64,000 nucleotides of DNA. It comes from Streptococcus sanguinis (lineage in GTDB: Bacteria > Bacillota > Bacilli > Lactobacillales > Streptococcaceae). The first letter of the stretch is position 1; every line of letters starts with the position of its first letter. The position numbers were made by a program, and so were the translations under genes. Under the pieces are notes generated by a model, which searched no databases, had not been told where the DNA came from, and saw only the letters and a program-made list of their open reading frames with translations. The stretch lies in the NCBI RefSeq assembly GCF_013343115.1, contig NZ_CP054570.1, positions 1,488,001 through 1,552,000 of the forward strand. The letters are read 5' to 3'. Shown here in pieces: positions 1 to 10,277 of the stretch.

Positions 1-167
1 ACATACTGCTTTAGCAACTCGTCCAGCTCAGCCTGAAAGGCTGGGTCTTTTTTACTCTCACGGTAGGCTTTGTCTAGCTCCAAAACTGCTGTCATCAGCG
101 TTTCAGGAACAAAGCGCCCACCAAACTCACCGTAAAATCCTTCTTGATTGGGTTGATTATATGCCAT
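1..167 (-). CDS. trpB: Tryptophan synthase beta chain, N-terminal part (cut by window edge)
   Basis: About 55 N-terminal residues are visible, starting [19 protein letters not shown], which is the classic start of the PLP-dependent beta subunit that joins indole and serine to make tryptophan. The gene continues to the left of the window, where trpA would be expected. Its ATG lies inside the end of trpF (11-bp overlap), so it is translationally coupled to the operon. A second, full-length trpB paralogue stands at the promoter-proximal end of the same operon (4831-6012), so this strain carries two beta subunits. Confidence 0.93.
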   Translation of the reverse strand, partial: MAYNQPNQEGFYGEFGGRFVPETLMTAVLELDKAYRESKKDPAFQAELDELLKQY

Positions 168-744
168 CTTTCACTCTTTCTATAAATTCTTTTATCTTTT
201 CTAAGTCCTTCTGGCCGTCAGTTTCGACCCCGCTTGAGACATCAACTGCGTAAGGAGCGAAGTGCTGAATAGCTTCTCGAACATTTCCTGCATTCAAACC
301 ACCGGCGATAAAGAAGGGCTGATGGATTTGACCTTTATCAAAAGCTTGCCAGTCAAAGGTCTGACCACTACCAGCAAGTGGTGCATCAAAGAGCAGGTAG
401 TCCGCTTGTTGGCTGACTCCTTTTAACGCACCCTTGACCTGATAAGCTCGAATAACCGGCCGGCCGATCTCAGACAGAAGATCTTCATTAAAATCGCCAT
501 GAATCTGCACCAAATCCAGATTTGCCACCGAAATAGCTTCCTGCAGCTCTGCCAAGCTCGGAGAGACGAAAACTCCTACCTTTCGGACAGCAGGCGGCAC
601 CAAGGCAGCTAGCTTCTGAGCTTGCTCCAAACTGACCCTCCGACGGCTCTCAGCAAAGACAAATCCAATGTAATCCGCACCAGCCTTGCATGCCGTTTCC
701 ACAGCGCTGGCCGTTGATAAGCCGCAAATCTTAACCTTTGTCAA
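157..744 (-). CDS. trpF: Phosphoribosylanthranilate isomerase
   Basis: A 195-residue TIM-barrel enzyme that converts N-(5-phosphoribosyl)anthranilate to CdRP, the third step of tryptophan synthesis, in the cytoplasm. It starts [15 protein letters not shown] (catalytic Cys in KICG) and carries the phosphate-binding stretch [11 protein letters not shown] and the terminal DVSSGVET. The start is a TTG at 744, inside the last codons of trpC (14-bp overlap); AAGGAG sits eight bases upstream of this TTG and no ATG fits better. Length is normal for the family. Confidence 0.95.
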   Translation of the reverse strand: MTKVKICGLSTASAVETACKAGADYIGFVFAESRRRVSLEQAQKLAALVPPAVRKVGVFVSPSLAELQEAISVANLDLVQIHGDFNEDLLSEIGRPVIRAYQVKGALKGVSQQADYLLFDAPLAGSGQTFDWQAFDKGQIHQPFFIAGGLNAGNVREAIQHFAPYAVDVSSGVETDGQKDLEKIKEFIERVKDGI

Positions 745-1498
745 TTTTCAGCTCCTTGATTTTTTCTGCCACATCCTCAGCCTGCATCAGGGCTGTTCCG
801 ACTAAAACCGCATGGAAATAAGGAGCTACCAGCTCAGCATCTTCCTTGCTGAAAATAGCGGACTCAGATACGTAAACCCTGTCATCTTTGAAATGGGCAG
901 ACAGCTGGAGACTTGTATTGATATCTGTTTCAAAAGTAACTAGATTGCGGTTATTGACACCGATTATCTGTGCTCCTATTCTATGGGCAATTTCCAGCTC
1001 CGCCAGATTATGGGTTTCGACCAGAACTTCCAAGCCTAACCCCGTCGCAAAATCATAGAGTTCTTGCAGCCGCTTTTCAGACAAGGCAGCCACAATCAGA
1101 AGAATAACCGTCGCTCCGGCATTACGGGCGCGAACAATCTGCTTTTCATCAATGATAAAGTCCTTATTGAGGGTTGGAATGGTCACTTGACTGGAAATCT
1201 CTCTCAGGTAATCCAGATGTCCTTTGAAGAAAATCTCATCTGTCAGGACCGAAATCATAGCTGCACCGCATCGTTCATAGGTGCGAGCCTGCTCAACAAT
1301 ATCCACACCGAGATTAATATCTCCTAGACTTGGGCTGGCTTTTTTAACCTCAGCAATCAGCTGCAGCTCTTGAGGATGGCTTTTAAGATAATCATAGAGA
1401 GAATAGGTCGAGCGCAGGGGCTGCAGCTCTTCATAGGACATAGCCGCCACTTCCTGCTCTTTTTGCTTTAGAATGGTCGGAAGAAATTCTTTGCTCAT
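731..1498 (-). CDS. trpC: Indole-3-glycerol phosphate synthase
   Basis: A 255-residue TIM-barrel enzyme that cyclises CdRP to indole-3-glycerol phosphate, the step before tryptophan synthase. Family motifs are visible: [13 protein letters not shown] near residue 47 (catalytic Lys), [16 protein letters not shown] and VSESAIFS. The ATG overlaps the TGA of trpD in an ATGA junction, so the two are translationally coupled. It is a separate protein here, not fused to trpF as in E. coli. Confidence 0.97.
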   Translation of the reverse strand: MSKEFLPTILKQKEQEVAAMSYEELQPLRSTYSLYDYLKSHPQELQLIAEVKKASPSLGDINLGVDIVEQARTYERCGAAMISVLTDEIFFKGHLDYLREISSQVTIPTLNKDFIIDEKQIVRARNAGATVILLIVAALSEKRLQELYDFATGLGLEVLVETHNLAELEIAHRIGAQIIGVNNRNLVTFETDINTSLQLSAHFKDDRVYVSESAIFSKEDAELVAPYFHAVLVGTALMQAEDVAEKIKELKIDKG

Positions 1499-2499
1499 TT
1501 TTGATACTCCTGTAGCTGCTTGAGTTTTTCATAGGCTGCACCACTGGCAATCACTTGGCGGGCTAAAGCTATTCCTTCTTCTACGCTGTCTGATTTCCCA
1601 TTAGCGTAGAAGCCCAATCCCGCATTCAGAACTGTCGTTTCTAGATAGGGGCTGACTTGATTTTGCAGGACAGATAGCAGAATTTCTGCATTTTCCTTGG
1701 CATTGCCTCCACGAATCGCTTCAAGAGGTATTTCTTCCATGCCAATATCTGATGGCAGAAAGCTGTGCAGGCTGATTTGCCCATTTTCCAGCAGAGCATA
1801 CTGGGTACGGCCATGAAGACCCGCCTCGTCCAAACCATCTGGACCCGACACGACTACTGCGCGCTTACGCCCCATATTTTTTAAAACCTCTGCTGTGCTC
1901 TCTAACATATCCGGCCGGCTGGTCCCCAAAAGCTGAGTTTCTAGACTCATGGGATGGATAAGGGGGCCAGTTAGATTCATGATTGTGGGAATGCCTAAGC
2001 TAAGACGTGCTGGCATGATGTATTTCATGGCTGGATGCATATTCTTTGCAAAAAGAAAGACGATACCTGTCTGCTCAAAAATCTTGCCCAAGCTAGCAGC
2101 ATCCAAGTCTAGATTGATACCCAGAGCTTCTAACACATCAGCTGAGCCCGACTTAGAAGAAATGGAGCGATTGCCGTGCTTAGCCATCTTAATCCCGCCA
2201 CCTGCCAGTACAAAAGCTGCTGTAGTCGAAACATTGAAGCTGAAAGACTTGTCCCCACCCGTACCGCAATTGTCCATGGCAGTGCGAATAGTGGTTGGAA
2301 TCTGCTTAGCATGGCCTCGCATTACCTGAGCCAAAGCAGTTCGTTCCTTAATCGTCTCCCCCTTCATCTTGAGCCCCAGCAAGAAGGCTACAATTTGGGA
2401 CTCTGTCACCCGTCCGGTGACAATACGCTCAATCACATCTGTCATCTCAGCGCTGCTTAAATCCTTAAAATCAGCTAGTTTTGCAATAATCTCTTTCAT
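1495..2499 (-). CDS. trpD: Anthranilate phosphoribosyltransferase
   Basis: A 334-residue enzyme that transfers phosphoribose from PRPP to anthranilate. The diagnostic motifs are [17 protein letters not shown] (PRPP-binding glycine-rich loop, about residues 77-93), [21 protein letters not shown] and NLTGPLIHP. It sits ten bases after trpG and overlaps trpC by four. It is a stand-alone protein, not fused to the TrpG glutaminase. Nothing is missing or truncated. Confidence 0.97.
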   Translation of the reverse strand: MKEIIAKLADFKDLSSAEMTDVIERIVTGRVTESQIVAFLLGLKMKGETIKERTALAQVMRGHAKQIPTTIRTAMDNCGTGGDKSFSFNVSTTAAFVLAGGGIKMAKHGNRSISSKSGSADVLEALGINLDLDAASLGKIFEQTGIVFLFAKNMHPAMKYIMPARLSLGIPTIMNLTGPLIHPMSLETQLLGTSRPDMLESTAEVLKNMGRKRAVVVSGPDGLDEAGLHGRTQYALLENGQISLHSFLPSDIGMEEIPLEAIRGGNAKENAEILLSVLQNQVSPYLETTVLNAGLGFYANGKSDSVEEGIALARQVIASGAAYEKLKQLQEYQK

Positions 2500-2509
2500 A
2501 CATCCTCCT

Positions 2510-3073
2510 TTACTTTACTAAGTCGATAAAATTCTTGATAGACGACAAGCCATCTGGCGTGCCAATACTTTCTGGATGATACTGAAAACCATAAATAGGC
2601 AGGCTCTTATGCTGGATAGCCATGATCGAGTTATCATCAGCTGCCCGAGCCGTCACTTCAAAGTCCTCTGGCATCTCCTCAATCAAAATCGAATGATAGC
2701 GCATGACCGGCTGCCCAGCCTCTATTCCTTGATAAATTGGAGATTTCCCCTCAAAGCGCAGAATACTTTGCTTGCCGTGCATGACTTTGGGAGCCAAACC
2801 TAGCTTTCCGCCAAATACTTCTGCAATGGCTTGGTGCCCCAAGCAAATCCCCAAAATCGGCTTTTTACCAGTAAAATCGCGGATAAGCTCTTCCATCCGT
2901 CCTGCATCTGCTGGCCAGCCTGGACCTGGAGACAGAACCAAAGCATCTGCTTCTTCTGCCGCTTGATAAAGTCCTGCATCATCATTACGCAAGACCTTAA
3001 CTTCTGCAAAATTGCCGATATACTGGGCTAGATTATAAGTAAAAGAATCATAATTATCAATCAATAAAATCAT
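2510..3073 (-). CDS. trpG: Anthranilate synthase glutamine amidotransferase component
   Basis: A 187-residue class I glutaminase that supplies ammonia to TrpE. It shows [12 protein letters not shown] at the N-terminus, the nucleophile-elbow motif [11 protein letters not shown] (catalytic Cys near residue 78) and the His/Glu pair in FQYHPESI near the C-terminus. The start overlaps the trpE stop as ATGA. In some Firmicutes this subunit is shared with folate synthesis as PabA; its place inside the trp operon argues for tryptophan as the main role here. Confidence 0.95.
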   Translation of the reverse strand: MILLIDNYDSFTYNLAQYIGNFAEVKVLRNDDAGLYQAAEEADALVLSPGPGWPADAGRMEELIRDFTGKKPILGICLGHQAIAEVFGGKLGLAPKVMHGKQSILRFEGKSPIYQGIEAGQPVMRYHSILIEEMPEDFEVTARAADDNSIMAIQHKSLPIYGFQYHPESIGTPDGLSSIKNFIDLVK

Positions 3074-4428
3074 TGCATCTCTCCTATCTTGGTCATTGAT
3101 TTGGCCTTATTGATGGTTTCTTGGTATTCATTAGTAGGGATCGAGTCATAAACAATACCCGCTCCAGCTTGAACGTAAGCTCTGCCATTTTTCAAAATCA
3201 TGGTCCGAATAGCGATGGCAAAATCCATATCACCTGTCGCAGACAGATAGCCGATAGCCCCCGCATAAACGCCACGTTTTTCCTGCTCCAGCTCATAAAT
3301 TCGCTTCATAGCTCGAATCTTAGGCGCGCCCGAGACAGTACCGGCCGGCAGGGTCGACTTGAGTGCATCCATGGCTGTCAGTTGAGGCAGAAGCTGACCA
3401 CGAACTACACTTGTCAGGTGCATGACATAGCGGAAATACTCCACTTCCATGTACTTAGTGACTTCCACGCTGTTATTCTGGGCGATTTTACCAATATCAT
3501 TACGCCCCAAATCAACTAACATGCGGTGTTCCGCCACTTCCTTCTCGTCAGCCAGCAACTCCTCTGCCAAGGCTTTATCTTCTCTTTCATCCTTCCCACG
3601 CGGTCTGGTTCCAGCAATAGGATTGGTCGTAACCTGACCCTGCTTGACAGAGACTAGACTCTCTGGGCTAGCTCCGATAATCTGATAATCTCCGAAGTCA
3701 TAAAAGTAGAGATAGTTGGAAGGATTGGTCACGCGCAGATTGCGATAGTAATCTAGTGGTTTACCAGAATATTCTGCTGAAAACCGCTGACTGAGCACAC
3801 ATTGGAACATGTCGCCCTGCCGAATCAAGCTACGCGCTTCTTCCACCATTTTTTCAAAAGCCGTCTGCTCGATATGACTCTGGAAGTTCAAACTGGACAG
3901 TTCCAGTGGTGAAAATTCATCTGCTGCTGGCTGCGCCAGCTCAGCCATAATCCTCTCCAGCCTAGCAGCCAAATCAGCTTCGCTCCTATCACTGTAGAGC
4001 GCCTCCTCAACGATATAGACCTTGTCTTTTTTATGGTCAAAAACCATGTAACTCTCATAGACGAAAAAGTGCATGTCCGGCGTCCCAATCACATCAGCTG
4101 GAATCTGGCCAATCTCCTCATAGAGGGAAATCATATCATAGCCAACAAAACCGATGGCTCCACCACCAAAAGGCAAGTCTGAATGATGAGCTTTCTTTAC
4201 TGCCAACTCATGCAGATAGTCCAAGGGATCTGCCTTGATTACTTGCCCATTCTTTGTTAGCTGGCCATTTTCATAGCGAACTTCAAAGACTGGGTTATAA
4301 GCTAGGATAGAAAAGCGAGCTGTCTCGCTATCTCTTGGAATACTTTCCAAAATCACCTTGTGGTCGCCCTGAATCCGCATATAAGCCAGAATCGGCGATA
4401 AAATATCAGCTGGTAAAATCTTTTGCAT
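3070..4428 (-). CDS. trpE: Anthranilate synthase component I
   Basis: A 452-residue chorismate-utilising enzyme that makes anthranilate with TrpG. The C-terminal catalytic motifs are all present: NPIAGTRPRG, ELLADEKEVAEH, LVDLGRNDIGK, STLPAGTVSGAPKIRA and QAGAGIVYDS. The N-terminal half would form the regulatory domain that senses tryptophan. The gene begins after a roughly 400-bp leader with a complete T-box (4544-4815), so its transcription should rise when tRNA-Trp is uncharged. All later trp genes follow within ten bases or overlap. Confidence 0.97.
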   Translation of the reverse strand: MQKILPADILSPILAYMRIQGDHKVILESIPRDSETARFSILAYNPVFEVRYENGQLTKNGQVIKADPLDYLHELAVKKAHHSDLPFGGGAIGFVGYDMISLYEEIGQIPADVIGTPDMHFFVYESYMVFDHKKDKVYIVEEALYSDRSEADLAARLERIMAELAQPAADEFSPLELSSLNFQSHIEQTAFEKMVEEARSLIRQGDMFQCVLSQRFSAEYSGKPLDYYRNLRVTNPSNYLYFYDFGDYQIIGASPESLVSVKQGQVTTNPIAGTRPRGKDEREDKALAEELLADEKEVAEHRMLVDLGRNDIGKIAQNNSVEVTKYMEVEYFRYVMHLTSVVRGQLLPQLTAMDALKSTLPAGTVSGAPKIRAMKRIYELEQEKRGVYAGAIGYLSATGDMDFAIAIRTMILKNGRAYVQAGAGIVYDSIPTNEYQETINKAKSMTKIGEMQ

Positions 4429-4543
4429 AATTTTTCTTTCTATTTAATCAGAAGCGTTTAGGTAGGAGCAATCTGCTAGCCATGACTGCATTCACAAGAA
4501 CAGATAGCACCTGTCCACGGTCATAATTTGCCCCAGAACTACA

Positions 4544-4815
4544 GAAAAACGCCCACACAGTTCATCCTGTGAGGGCGTATCATCGCGGTGCCACCTCAGT
4601 TATGGAGTTTTCAGACTCCACATCTCATTTACTTATTTACAGTCATTTAGATCCCTTTTAGTAGAAGGCAGCATACTGGTTTACAGCAAAGCATGCTAAC
4701 AAAGTAATAAAAGTTCAACTAATGGACAAAATTTTGACTCCAACAGCCCATTTCATAACTTCTCCTGCCTGTTCTCAGCAACCACAGACTCTCTGAAAGG
4801 AGGGATGTTACTACT
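4544..4815 (-). ncRNA. T-box leader (tRNA-Trp sensing) upstream of trpE
   Basis: Read on the minus strand, the leader has the conserved T-box GAGGTGGCACCGCG (4583-4597), followed by a GC-rich hairpin and T run (4544-4578) that forms the terminator. Upstream is a specifier-loop context, GAAATGGGCTG, that presents UGG, the tryptophan codon (4748-4750), and an AG-rich stem I. Uncharged tRNA-Trp should stabilise the antiterminator and allow trpE to trpB transcription. No clear promoter is visible between trpB2 and this leader, so it probably acts as a second checkpoint on read-through from the promoter at 6307-6335. Confidence 0.93.
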
Positions 4816-4830
4816 CTTCTGCTGGGTATT

Positions 4831-6012
4831 TTATTTTCGTTTTTCTAGATAGTCGGCAATGGCTGCCACGTCCTTGTCTCCACGACCAGATACATTGATA
4901 ATGATGATTTGGTCAGATGACAGTTGCGGAGCTCGCTTGATGGCTTCAGCAATGGCGTGAGAGCTTTCGATCGCCGGCAAAATTCCTTCCTTTTGTGTCA
5001 ATAGAAGCAAGGCATCCACAGCTTCATCATCTGTCGCGGCCACGTATTCTACTCGACCGGAATCTTTAAAGAAAGCATGTTCGGGACCAACTCCAGGATA
5101 GTCCAAGCCTGCTGAAATGGAGTAAACCGGTGCCACCTGACCATCTTCAGCAAAGACAGCGTAGGTCTTCATACCATCCACTACTCCGACGCTTCCCTTG
5201 GTCATGGTCGCCGCATGCTGGTCTGTATCAAGACCCCGTCCAGCTGCTTCAACACCAACCAGCTTGACTTCTTCATCCGCCACATACTGGGAGAAGGCGC
5301 CGATAGCATTAGATCCACCACCTACACAGGCAATGACATAGTCTGGCAAACGACCTTCCTTGTCCAAAATCTGACGGCGAGATTCTTCACTAATCACCTT
5401 TTGGAACTCATGGACAATCGTCGGATAGGGGTGAGGACCGACAGCTGAGCCCAAGACATAAAAGGCTTCCAAATCGTTCATCCAAGCTCCAAAGGCTGCA
5501 TCCACTGCATCCTTGAGGGTTTTGGTTCCTGTTTCCACAGCGTGAACAGTCGCTCCCATCATTTCCATACGGAAAACATTGAGGCGCTGGCGCTCTACAT
5601 CCTCTGCACCCATGTAAACATCGCACTTCATACCAAACTTAGCTGCTGCTGCCGCAGTTGCCACACCATGTTGGCCAGCTCCAGTTTCAGCGATGACTCG
5701 GGTCTTGCCCATGCGCTTAGCTAGAAGAATCTGCCCCAAAACATTATTGAGCTTATGGGATCCCAGATGATTGAGATCTTCCCGCTTCAGATAAATCTTA
5801 GCTCCACCCAGATGCTGGGTCAGACTTTCTGCATAGTAGAGCGGGGTTTCCCGACCTGAATAATCCGCCAAATAATGTCGGTATTCATTTAAAAATTCTG
5901 GATCATCCTTATACTTCTCAAAAGTCGCTTCCAATTCATCCAGCAAGGCTTGGATAGGCTCCGGTACAAAGGAGCCGCCGAATTGTCCAAAATATCCTTT
6001 AGTTTCTGTCAT
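4831..6012 (-). CDS. trpB2: Second tryptophan synthase beta chain paralogue
   Basis: A full-length 393-residue TrpB-family protein. The PLP lysine is in [10 protein letters not shown] (about residues 83-92), the indole/serine loop is AETGAGQHG, the phosphate-binding loop is [10 protein letters not shown] and the C-terminal SGRGDKD is intact, so it should be active. It differs from canonical TrpB in NHLGSHK (usually NHTGAHK) and in the region after [10 protein letters not shown]. It lies first in the operon between two Trp T-boxes, apart from trpA. The symbol marks 'second copy' and does not claim the long archaeal TrpB2 subfamily. It may be a spare beta subunit or one with altered partner or substrate use. 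Confidence 0.9.
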   Translation of the reverse strand: MTETKGYFGQFGGSFVPEPIQALLDELEATFEKYKDDPEFLNEYRHYLADYSGRETPLYYAESLTQHLGGAKIYLKREDLNHLGSHKLNNVLGQILLAKRMGKTRVIAETGAGQHGVATAAAAAKFGMKCDVYMGAEDVERQRLNVFRMEMMGATVHAVETGTKTLKDAVDAAFGAWMNDLEAFYVLGSAVGPHPYPTIVHEFQKVISEESRRQILDKEGRLPDYVIACVGGGSNAIGAFSQYVADEEVKLVGVEAAGRGLDTDQHAATMTKGSVGVVDGMKTYAVFAEDGQVAPVYSISAGLDYPGVGPEHAFFKDSGRVEYVAATDDEAVDALLLLTQKEGILPAIESSHAIAEAIKRAPQLSSDQIIIINVSGRGDKDVAAIADYLEKRK

Positions 6013-6044
6013 ATTAATTGCCTCATTTCTTTATTTTCAAGCAA

Positions 6045-6300
6045 AACAAAAGCCCACACACAGAAAAAAATCTGTGTGAGGGCGTATAATCGCGGTGCCA
6101 CCTCAATTATGGAGCAAAGTATAGACTGCCTCCATATCTCTGTCTTGTCTAACAACAAGCTGCACTGTAAGGTGTGCTCACCGAATTTTTATTGCTTCAA
6201 ATTCATTTTTTGCATCAGCCCACTTCATAACCTTCCACTGCCTGTTTCCACCAACCACAGGCTCCCTGAAAGTAGAAAAATTATTACTTTTCTGATGATT
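6045..6300 (-). ncRNA. T-box leader (tRNA-Trp sensing) upstream of the second trpB
   Basis: The minus strand carries T-box GAGGTGGCACCGCG (6090-6104), a strong terminator hairpin followed by a T-rich run (6045-6083) and a specifier loop GAAGTGGGCTG with UGG (6220-6222). Its architecture and much of its sequence match the trpE leader, which points to duplication of leader plus gene. It should turn on trpB2, and by read-through the whole operon, when tRNA-Trp is uncharged. Confidence 0.93.
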
Positions 6301-6306
6301 TATTTT

Positions 6307-6335
6307 ATTATAGGCCTTTCCCTTTTTCTTGTCAA
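6307..6335 (-). promoter_or_regulatory. Consensus promoter of the trp operon
   Basis: On the minus strand TTGACA (6330-6335) and TATAAT (6307-6312) are separated by exactly 17 bases, a perfect sigma-A promoter. It lies just upstream of the T-box leader of trpB2 and is the only strong promoter seen for the whole trp block. Confidence 0.9.
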
Positions 6336-6402
6336 GAAAAAATTTAATTTTTTCTTCTAAACCCGAACTTTTCTCTTGCTAATCTCTTTTGAAAGCGTCG
6401 CC

Positions 6403-6918
6403 TTAACGATTTTTCCAGATTTTTCGACCAAGCTGAAAAGCCCGCCAAGCCAGATACCCACCCAAAGTATTGGTCCAGAGATCATCAATCTCAAAGACTC
6501 GATTGGCATTGATAAGAAGGTCCAGCAGAATCTGAGTCACTTCGATAGACAGACTCATCCCAAAGCTCAGCCATACAATCTTCTTTGTCTTCCGCAATTT
6601 CGGAAAGAGCCAAAGCAACTGAAAAATTAAGGGCGACAGCAAGAAGATATTGGCTAGATTTTGGATAAAGACCTTGACCAGCTGGATCCAAGAAGTAATC
6701 TCTCCAATATTGACAAAGGAATTAAAAGGGATTAACAAAACCACTATTCGACCAAAATACTGGATCCCCGGCGTTTCCATTCCCGGCTCTGGAACTTGAG
6801 GAATAAAGCACAGAATGCAAAGCATCAAGAAATAGAGCCAGCTCCCCCATGCCAGCAATCTCCGTCCCTTAGCAGTCAGCTCACCGGCTGAAGTCAGATA
6901 GTTCTTAAGGCTGAACAT
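6403..6918 (-). CDS. VanZ-like family membrane protein
   Basis: A 171-residue membrane protein with about four hydrophobic segments. The VanZ-like signature is seen: PFNSF near residue 65, a central helix block, and SLSIEVTQ followed by [16 protein letters not shown], where the D-D-x-x-x-N-x-x-G pattern is typical. VanZ proteins can affect teicoplanin or lipoglycopeptide susceptibility, but most chromosomal members have no proven role. The start overlaps the end of rlmN by 14 bases, so it is co-transcribed with rlmN and yutD. Confidence 0.85.
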   Translation of the reverse strand: MFSLKNYLTSAGELTAKGRRLLAWGSWLYFLMLCILCFIPQVPEPGMETPGIQYFGRIVVLLIPFNSFVNIGEITSWIQLVKVFIQNLANIFLLSPLIFQLLWLFPKLRKTKKIVWLSFGMSLSIEVTQILLDLLINANRVFEIDDLWTNTLGGYLAWRAFQLGRKIWKNR

Positions 6919-7993
6919 TTTCTACCAATGCTTTCTCGCGATCACGCTTCATGGTATTAGAACGCAGCTGGCCGCAGGCTGCATCAATATCCGTACCATG
7001 TTCCTGACGGACCACACAGTTGACTCCGGTTTTCTTGAGGGTATCGTAGAAGGCCATCACGCGCTCTTTGGGACTGCGGCTGTATTGGTCATGCTCGCTA
7101 ACGGGGTTGTAAGGAATGAGATTGACATAAGACAGTTTCTTAATGTTCTTGAGCAGCTCAGCCAGTTCCTTGGCCTGCTCTACCCCATCATTGACTTCAT
7201 TGAGCATGATGTACTCAAAGGTCACACGACGGTTGGTCGTCTCAATATAGTATTCGATAGCCGCAAAAAGCTTTTCGATAGGGAAGGACCGGTTAATCCG
7301 CATGATGCTGGTCCGTAAATCATTATTCGGGGCATGGAGGGATACAGCGAGATTAACCTGCACACCTTCATTGGCAAAGTCACGAATCTTATGAGCCAGA
7401 CCTGATGTCGAAACCGTGATATGGCGGGCACCGATAGCTAAACCTTTGTCATCATTGACCGTCCGGACAAACTTGAGCACATTGTCATAGTTGTCAAATG
7501 GCTCACCAATTCCCATAACTACGATGTGGCTGACCCGCTCATCCTGACCACGCTCGTCAAAATACTTCTGAACCAGCATAATCTGAGCTACAATCTCACC
7601 GTTATTGAGGTCGCGTTGCTTTTTAATCAAGCCGGAGGCACAGAAGGTGCAGCCGATATTGCAGCCAACTTGGGTAGTCACACAGACTGAAAGTCCATAG
7701 TGCTGGCGCATGAGCACCGTCTCAATCAGCATACCATCCGGCAGCTCAAAGAGGTACTTGACCGTACCGTCAGCCGACTCCTGAACAATGCGCTGTTTAA
7801 GCGGATTGACGACAAACTGATCATTTAGCCTGGCAATCAAGTCCTTGGATAGATTGGTCATCTCTTCAAAAGACTGAACCCGTTTGCGGTAGAGCCACTC
7901 CCAAATCTGGGAGGCACGAAATTTCTTTTCTCCCTGAGCTTCCGCCCATTCAATCATTTCCTGACGCGTTAAGCTATAAATAGATGGTTTCAT
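6905..7993 (-). CDS. rlmN: Dual-specificity 23S rRNA/tRNA adenine C2-methyltransferase RlmN
   Basis: A 362-residue radical-SAM enzyme that methylates C2 of A2503 in 23S rRNA and A37 in some tRNAs. The iron-sulfur motif is [12 protein letters not shown] (CxxxCxxC, near residues 109-120). The methyl-carrying cysteine is in DIDAACGQL near the C-terminus. [12 protein letters not shown] and [10 protein letters not shown] are also typical. The ATG overlaps the TGA of yutD as ATGA and has AAAGGAG upstream. Length is normal. Confidence 0.97.
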   Translation of the reverse strand: MKPSIYSLTRQEMIEWAEAQGEKKFRASQIWEWLYRKRVQSFEEMTNLSKDLIARLNDQFVVNPLKQRIVQESADGTVKYLFELPDGMLIETVLMRQHYGLSVCVTTQVGCNIGCTFCASGLIKKQRDLNNGEIVAQIMLVQKYFDERGQDERVSHIVVMGIGEPFDNYDNVLKFVRTVNDDKGLAIGARHITVSTSGLAHKIRDFANEGVQVNLAVSLHAPNNDLRTSIMRINRSFPIEKLFAAIEYYIETTNRRVTFEYIMLNEVNDGVEQAKELAELLKNIKKLSYVNLIPYNPVSEHDQYSRSPKERVMAFYDTLKKTGVNCVVRQEHGTDIDAACGQLRSNTMKRDREKALVENVQP

Positions 7994-8571
7994 TTTTCTC
8001 CTTTATTCTGACGAATCACAAAATGGCGATTGCTGTCTTTGGGATTTTTCTGCCTATCTTGCTGGGAATTGTTGCGAGAGCGCTTATTGTCTCTTTTAGA
8101 GCGGCTGTCTCGGTCTCGCTCGCTTCTGCGATTGCGGTTACTCCCCGAACGGCTGCTGCGAGAACGTTTTGACCGACCTTCTGACTCTTTCTTGCCATGC
8201 GATTTTTTATCAAAAGAAGCGCGCTGGGGATTTGGATTTTCCAAAACAAAATAAGCACAGCCGTAGCTGCAGTACTCCAGCAAGTAGTCTTCTAAGCGGC
8301 TAATCTTCTCATCGCTTTCATTAGCCCGCTCGTCCTTGTAAAAACCGCGCAGGCGCAGCTGCTCGTTGCCCCAGTCACCGACAATATAGTCAAACTTGGT
8401 GAGAATTTCTGAAAAGCGCTGATGAAAGGCCGTTAAGTCAAAGCCTTCCTTATAGTTCTCAATCAATTCAAACTCGAATTTTTCTGCAACAATTTTGCTA
8501 TCAATCTGTTTAAACTCCGGTCCTGGGAATTTATTATAATTATACAATTCAGGTGAAATATCTTTACGCAT
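7990..8571 (-). CDS. yutD: YutD-family protein with a basic Arg/Ser-rich tail
   Basis: A 193-residue protein. The first 125 residues match the Firmicutes YutD family (DUF1027), with the typical stretches [17 protein letters not shown] and [17 protein letters not shown]. The rest, from about residue 128, is a low-complexity tail rich in Arg, Ser, Asp and Lys, probably disordered and possibly RNA-binding. The function of YutD is unknown. It is the first gene of a yutD-rlmN-vanZ group with overlapping starts and stops. The Cys-rich core and basic tail are compatible with nucleic-acid contact, but that is inference. Confidence 0.85.
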   Translation of the reverse strand: MRKDISPELYNYNKFPGPEFKQIDSKIVAEKFEFELIENYKEGFDLTAFHQRFSEILTKFDYIVGDWGNEQLRLRGFYKDERANESDEKISRLEDYLLEYCSYGCAYFVLENPNPQRASFDKKSHGKKESEGRSKRSRSSRSGSNRNRRSERDRDSRSKRDNKRSRNNSQQDRQKNPKDSNRHFVIRQNKGEK

Positions 8572-8726
8572 ACTCTTCCTTTAACAATCTTGGATAGTTT
8601 ATCTACAACACTTTATTTTATCATAAATCAGCCAGTATTTCGCGGACTTTTCATCAAAAATATCTTTCTGAAAAAAGTCAGACGATTTAAAGTAGAAAAG
8701 GCCAGCTGATTTTGTCTGTTTCACAA

Positions 8727-8752
8727 GAAAAATCTTAGCAAAAGCTAAGATC
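8727..8752 (-). terminator. Terminator after sepM
   Basis: On the minus strand ATCTTAGC, a four-base loop and GCTAAGAT are followed by TTTTTC, directly after the sepM stop codon. It ends the rsmD-coaD-sepM unit. Confidence 0.85.
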
Positions 8753-9796
8753 TTACTTGTTCTTTTTCAGATAGTCAATGGCGTCCTGCAGCGTTTTAAC
8801 TGGAACAATTTTCATATCCGTTTTAATCTTCTTGGCTGTCTCCAGAGCCGTTTGGTAGTTGTTTTTCCCATTAGGAGAAAGCTTTTTCTCTTCCTCTGTA
8901 AGTTCATTGTTCGGTGCAAAGAAGATGTCTGCTCCGCTTTGGGCCGCTGAAACGACTTTCTTATTGATTCCGCCGATTTCACCAACTTCGCCTTCTCGGC
9001 TGATGCTGCCGGTCCCTGCAATATCGCGGCCGTCACGAAGGGTCGGATCAGCCAACTGGGTATAAATAGCGAGACTGAACATGAGACCAGCACTAGGACC
9101 GCCGATACCCTCAGTTGAAAATGTAATCGGAATATTACTGCTGACTTCCGTCCGGTCTATCAGACTAATCCCAATCCCGTTCTTACCGTTCTCCAACTTG
9201 ATAACCTTACCAGTTTCTGATTTCTCCTGACCATCTTCTTGGAAAGTCACCTTGATTTTATCCCCAAGCTTCTGCGAGTTGACATACTTAACCAGCTCCT
9301 CAGAGCTTTCAAATGTCTTATCATTGACACCAGTTACCGTATCAGCAATATTGAGAACTCCCTTGAAGGTTGAGTTATCAGCCACCTGCAAGACATAAAC
9401 TCCCAGATAGTCCATTTTGATCTCTTTACCAGCCGTTGTCAACCCTTGATATTTAGCCATATTTTGTGATGTTTCCATGTAAAATTGGTTGATCCGATTG
9501 AACTCTTCATCCGTGGAGCCACCCGTCATATCCTTGGCAGAATAAATATCTGTAAAAGGGGTCAGCCAAGCATAGACCAGATGAGCAAAGGTTGCCTGCT
9601 CTACTCCGACCGTCACAAAGTTGTAGGAACCCGCTTCCTTGTCGGCCTTATTATCAACCAGCAAGACCTGACGAACATCCTCGGCACCACCAGGAACTTC
9701 TATATAATAAGGCAGACGAACGTAAAGAGCTGCTATAAAAAAGGCAATAGTGACGCCAATGACCGTCGGCAATATAAACTTCTTAATTCTTTTCAT
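8753..9796 (-). CDS. sepM: PDZ-domain Lon-like serine protease SepM
   Basis: A 347-residue membrane-anchored protease. Residues 7-26 form one membrane helix, a PDZ domain lies around 125-205, and a C-terminal Lon-type domain carries the Ser of [10 protein letters not shown] and the Lys of [10 protein letters not shown], the Ser-Lys dyad. In S. mutans SepM trims the competence-stimulating peptide outside the cell; the Bacillus relative is YlbL. Its start overlaps coaD by 14 bases. The substrate in this species cannot be read from the sequence. Confidence 0.92.
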   Translation of the reverse strand: MKRIKKFILPTVIGVTIAFFIAALYVRLPYYIEVPGGAEDVRQVLLVDNKADKEAGSYNFVTVGVEQATFAHLVYAWLTPFTDIYSAKDMTGGSTDEEFNRINQFYMETSQNMAKYQGLTTAGKEIKMDYLGVYVLQVADNSTFKGVLNIADTVTGVNDKTFESSEELVKYVNSQKLGDKIKVTFQEDGQEKSETGKVIKLENGKNGIGISLIDRTEVSSNIPITFSTEGIGGPSAGLMFSLAIYTQLADPTLRDGRDIAGTGSISREGEVGEIGGINKKVVSAAQSGADIFFAPNNELTEEEKKLSPNGKNNYQTALETAKKIKTDMKIVPVKTLQDAIDYLKKNK

Positions 9797-10277
9797 TGTT
9801 GATTCTTTCTAATTCTTTGATTACACTTTGGGGCACATAGGCCGCGATATCCTGCTGAAAAGCAATCAGCTCACGAATACGTGATGAACTGATATGCTGA
9901 TAGACTGGTTTGCTGAGCAAGAAAATCGTCTCCATTTCTCCTGCCAATTCCTGATTGAAAAAGTTCATATTGGCTTCATAGTCTAGATCTTGACTGTTAC
10001 GGAGACCGCGCACAAAGGCTTGGGTTCCTAGTCTTCTGGCCACTGTCACTGCTAGCTCATTCTGAGAAGTGATTACCTCGACATTATCCAAATGCTGCAG
10101 AGCTTCTTTGACCATCCGCTCTCTGGACTCAATTGTAAAAAAACCTGACTTTTCCCGGTTATAGAAAATCCCTACATAGAGCTTATCAAAGAGCCTGCTG
10201 GCCCGCTCAATCAGGTCCACATGGCCCTTGGTCATCGGGTCAAAAGACCCTGTGAATAGTCCTATTTTATCTGACAT
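9783..10277 (-). CDS. coaD: Phosphopantetheine adenylyltransferase
   Basis: A 164-residue nucleotidyltransferase that makes dephospho-CoA from 4'-phosphopantetheine and ATP, the fourth step of CoA synthesis. It has [17 protein letters not shown] (the T/HxGH motif, residues 10-26) and ISSSRIRE near residue 129, the two nucleotide-binding signatures. It overlaps rsmD by 11 bases and sepM by 14, the conserved streptococcal order. Confidence 0.96.
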   Translation of the reverse strand: MSDKIGLFTGSFDPMTKGHVDLIERASRLFDKLYVGIFYNREKSGFFTIESRERMVKEALQHLDNVEVITSQNELAVTVARRLGTQAFVRGLRNSQDLDYEANMNFFNQELAGEMETIFLLSKPVYQHISSSRIRELIAFQQDIAAYVPQSVIKELERINNEKN

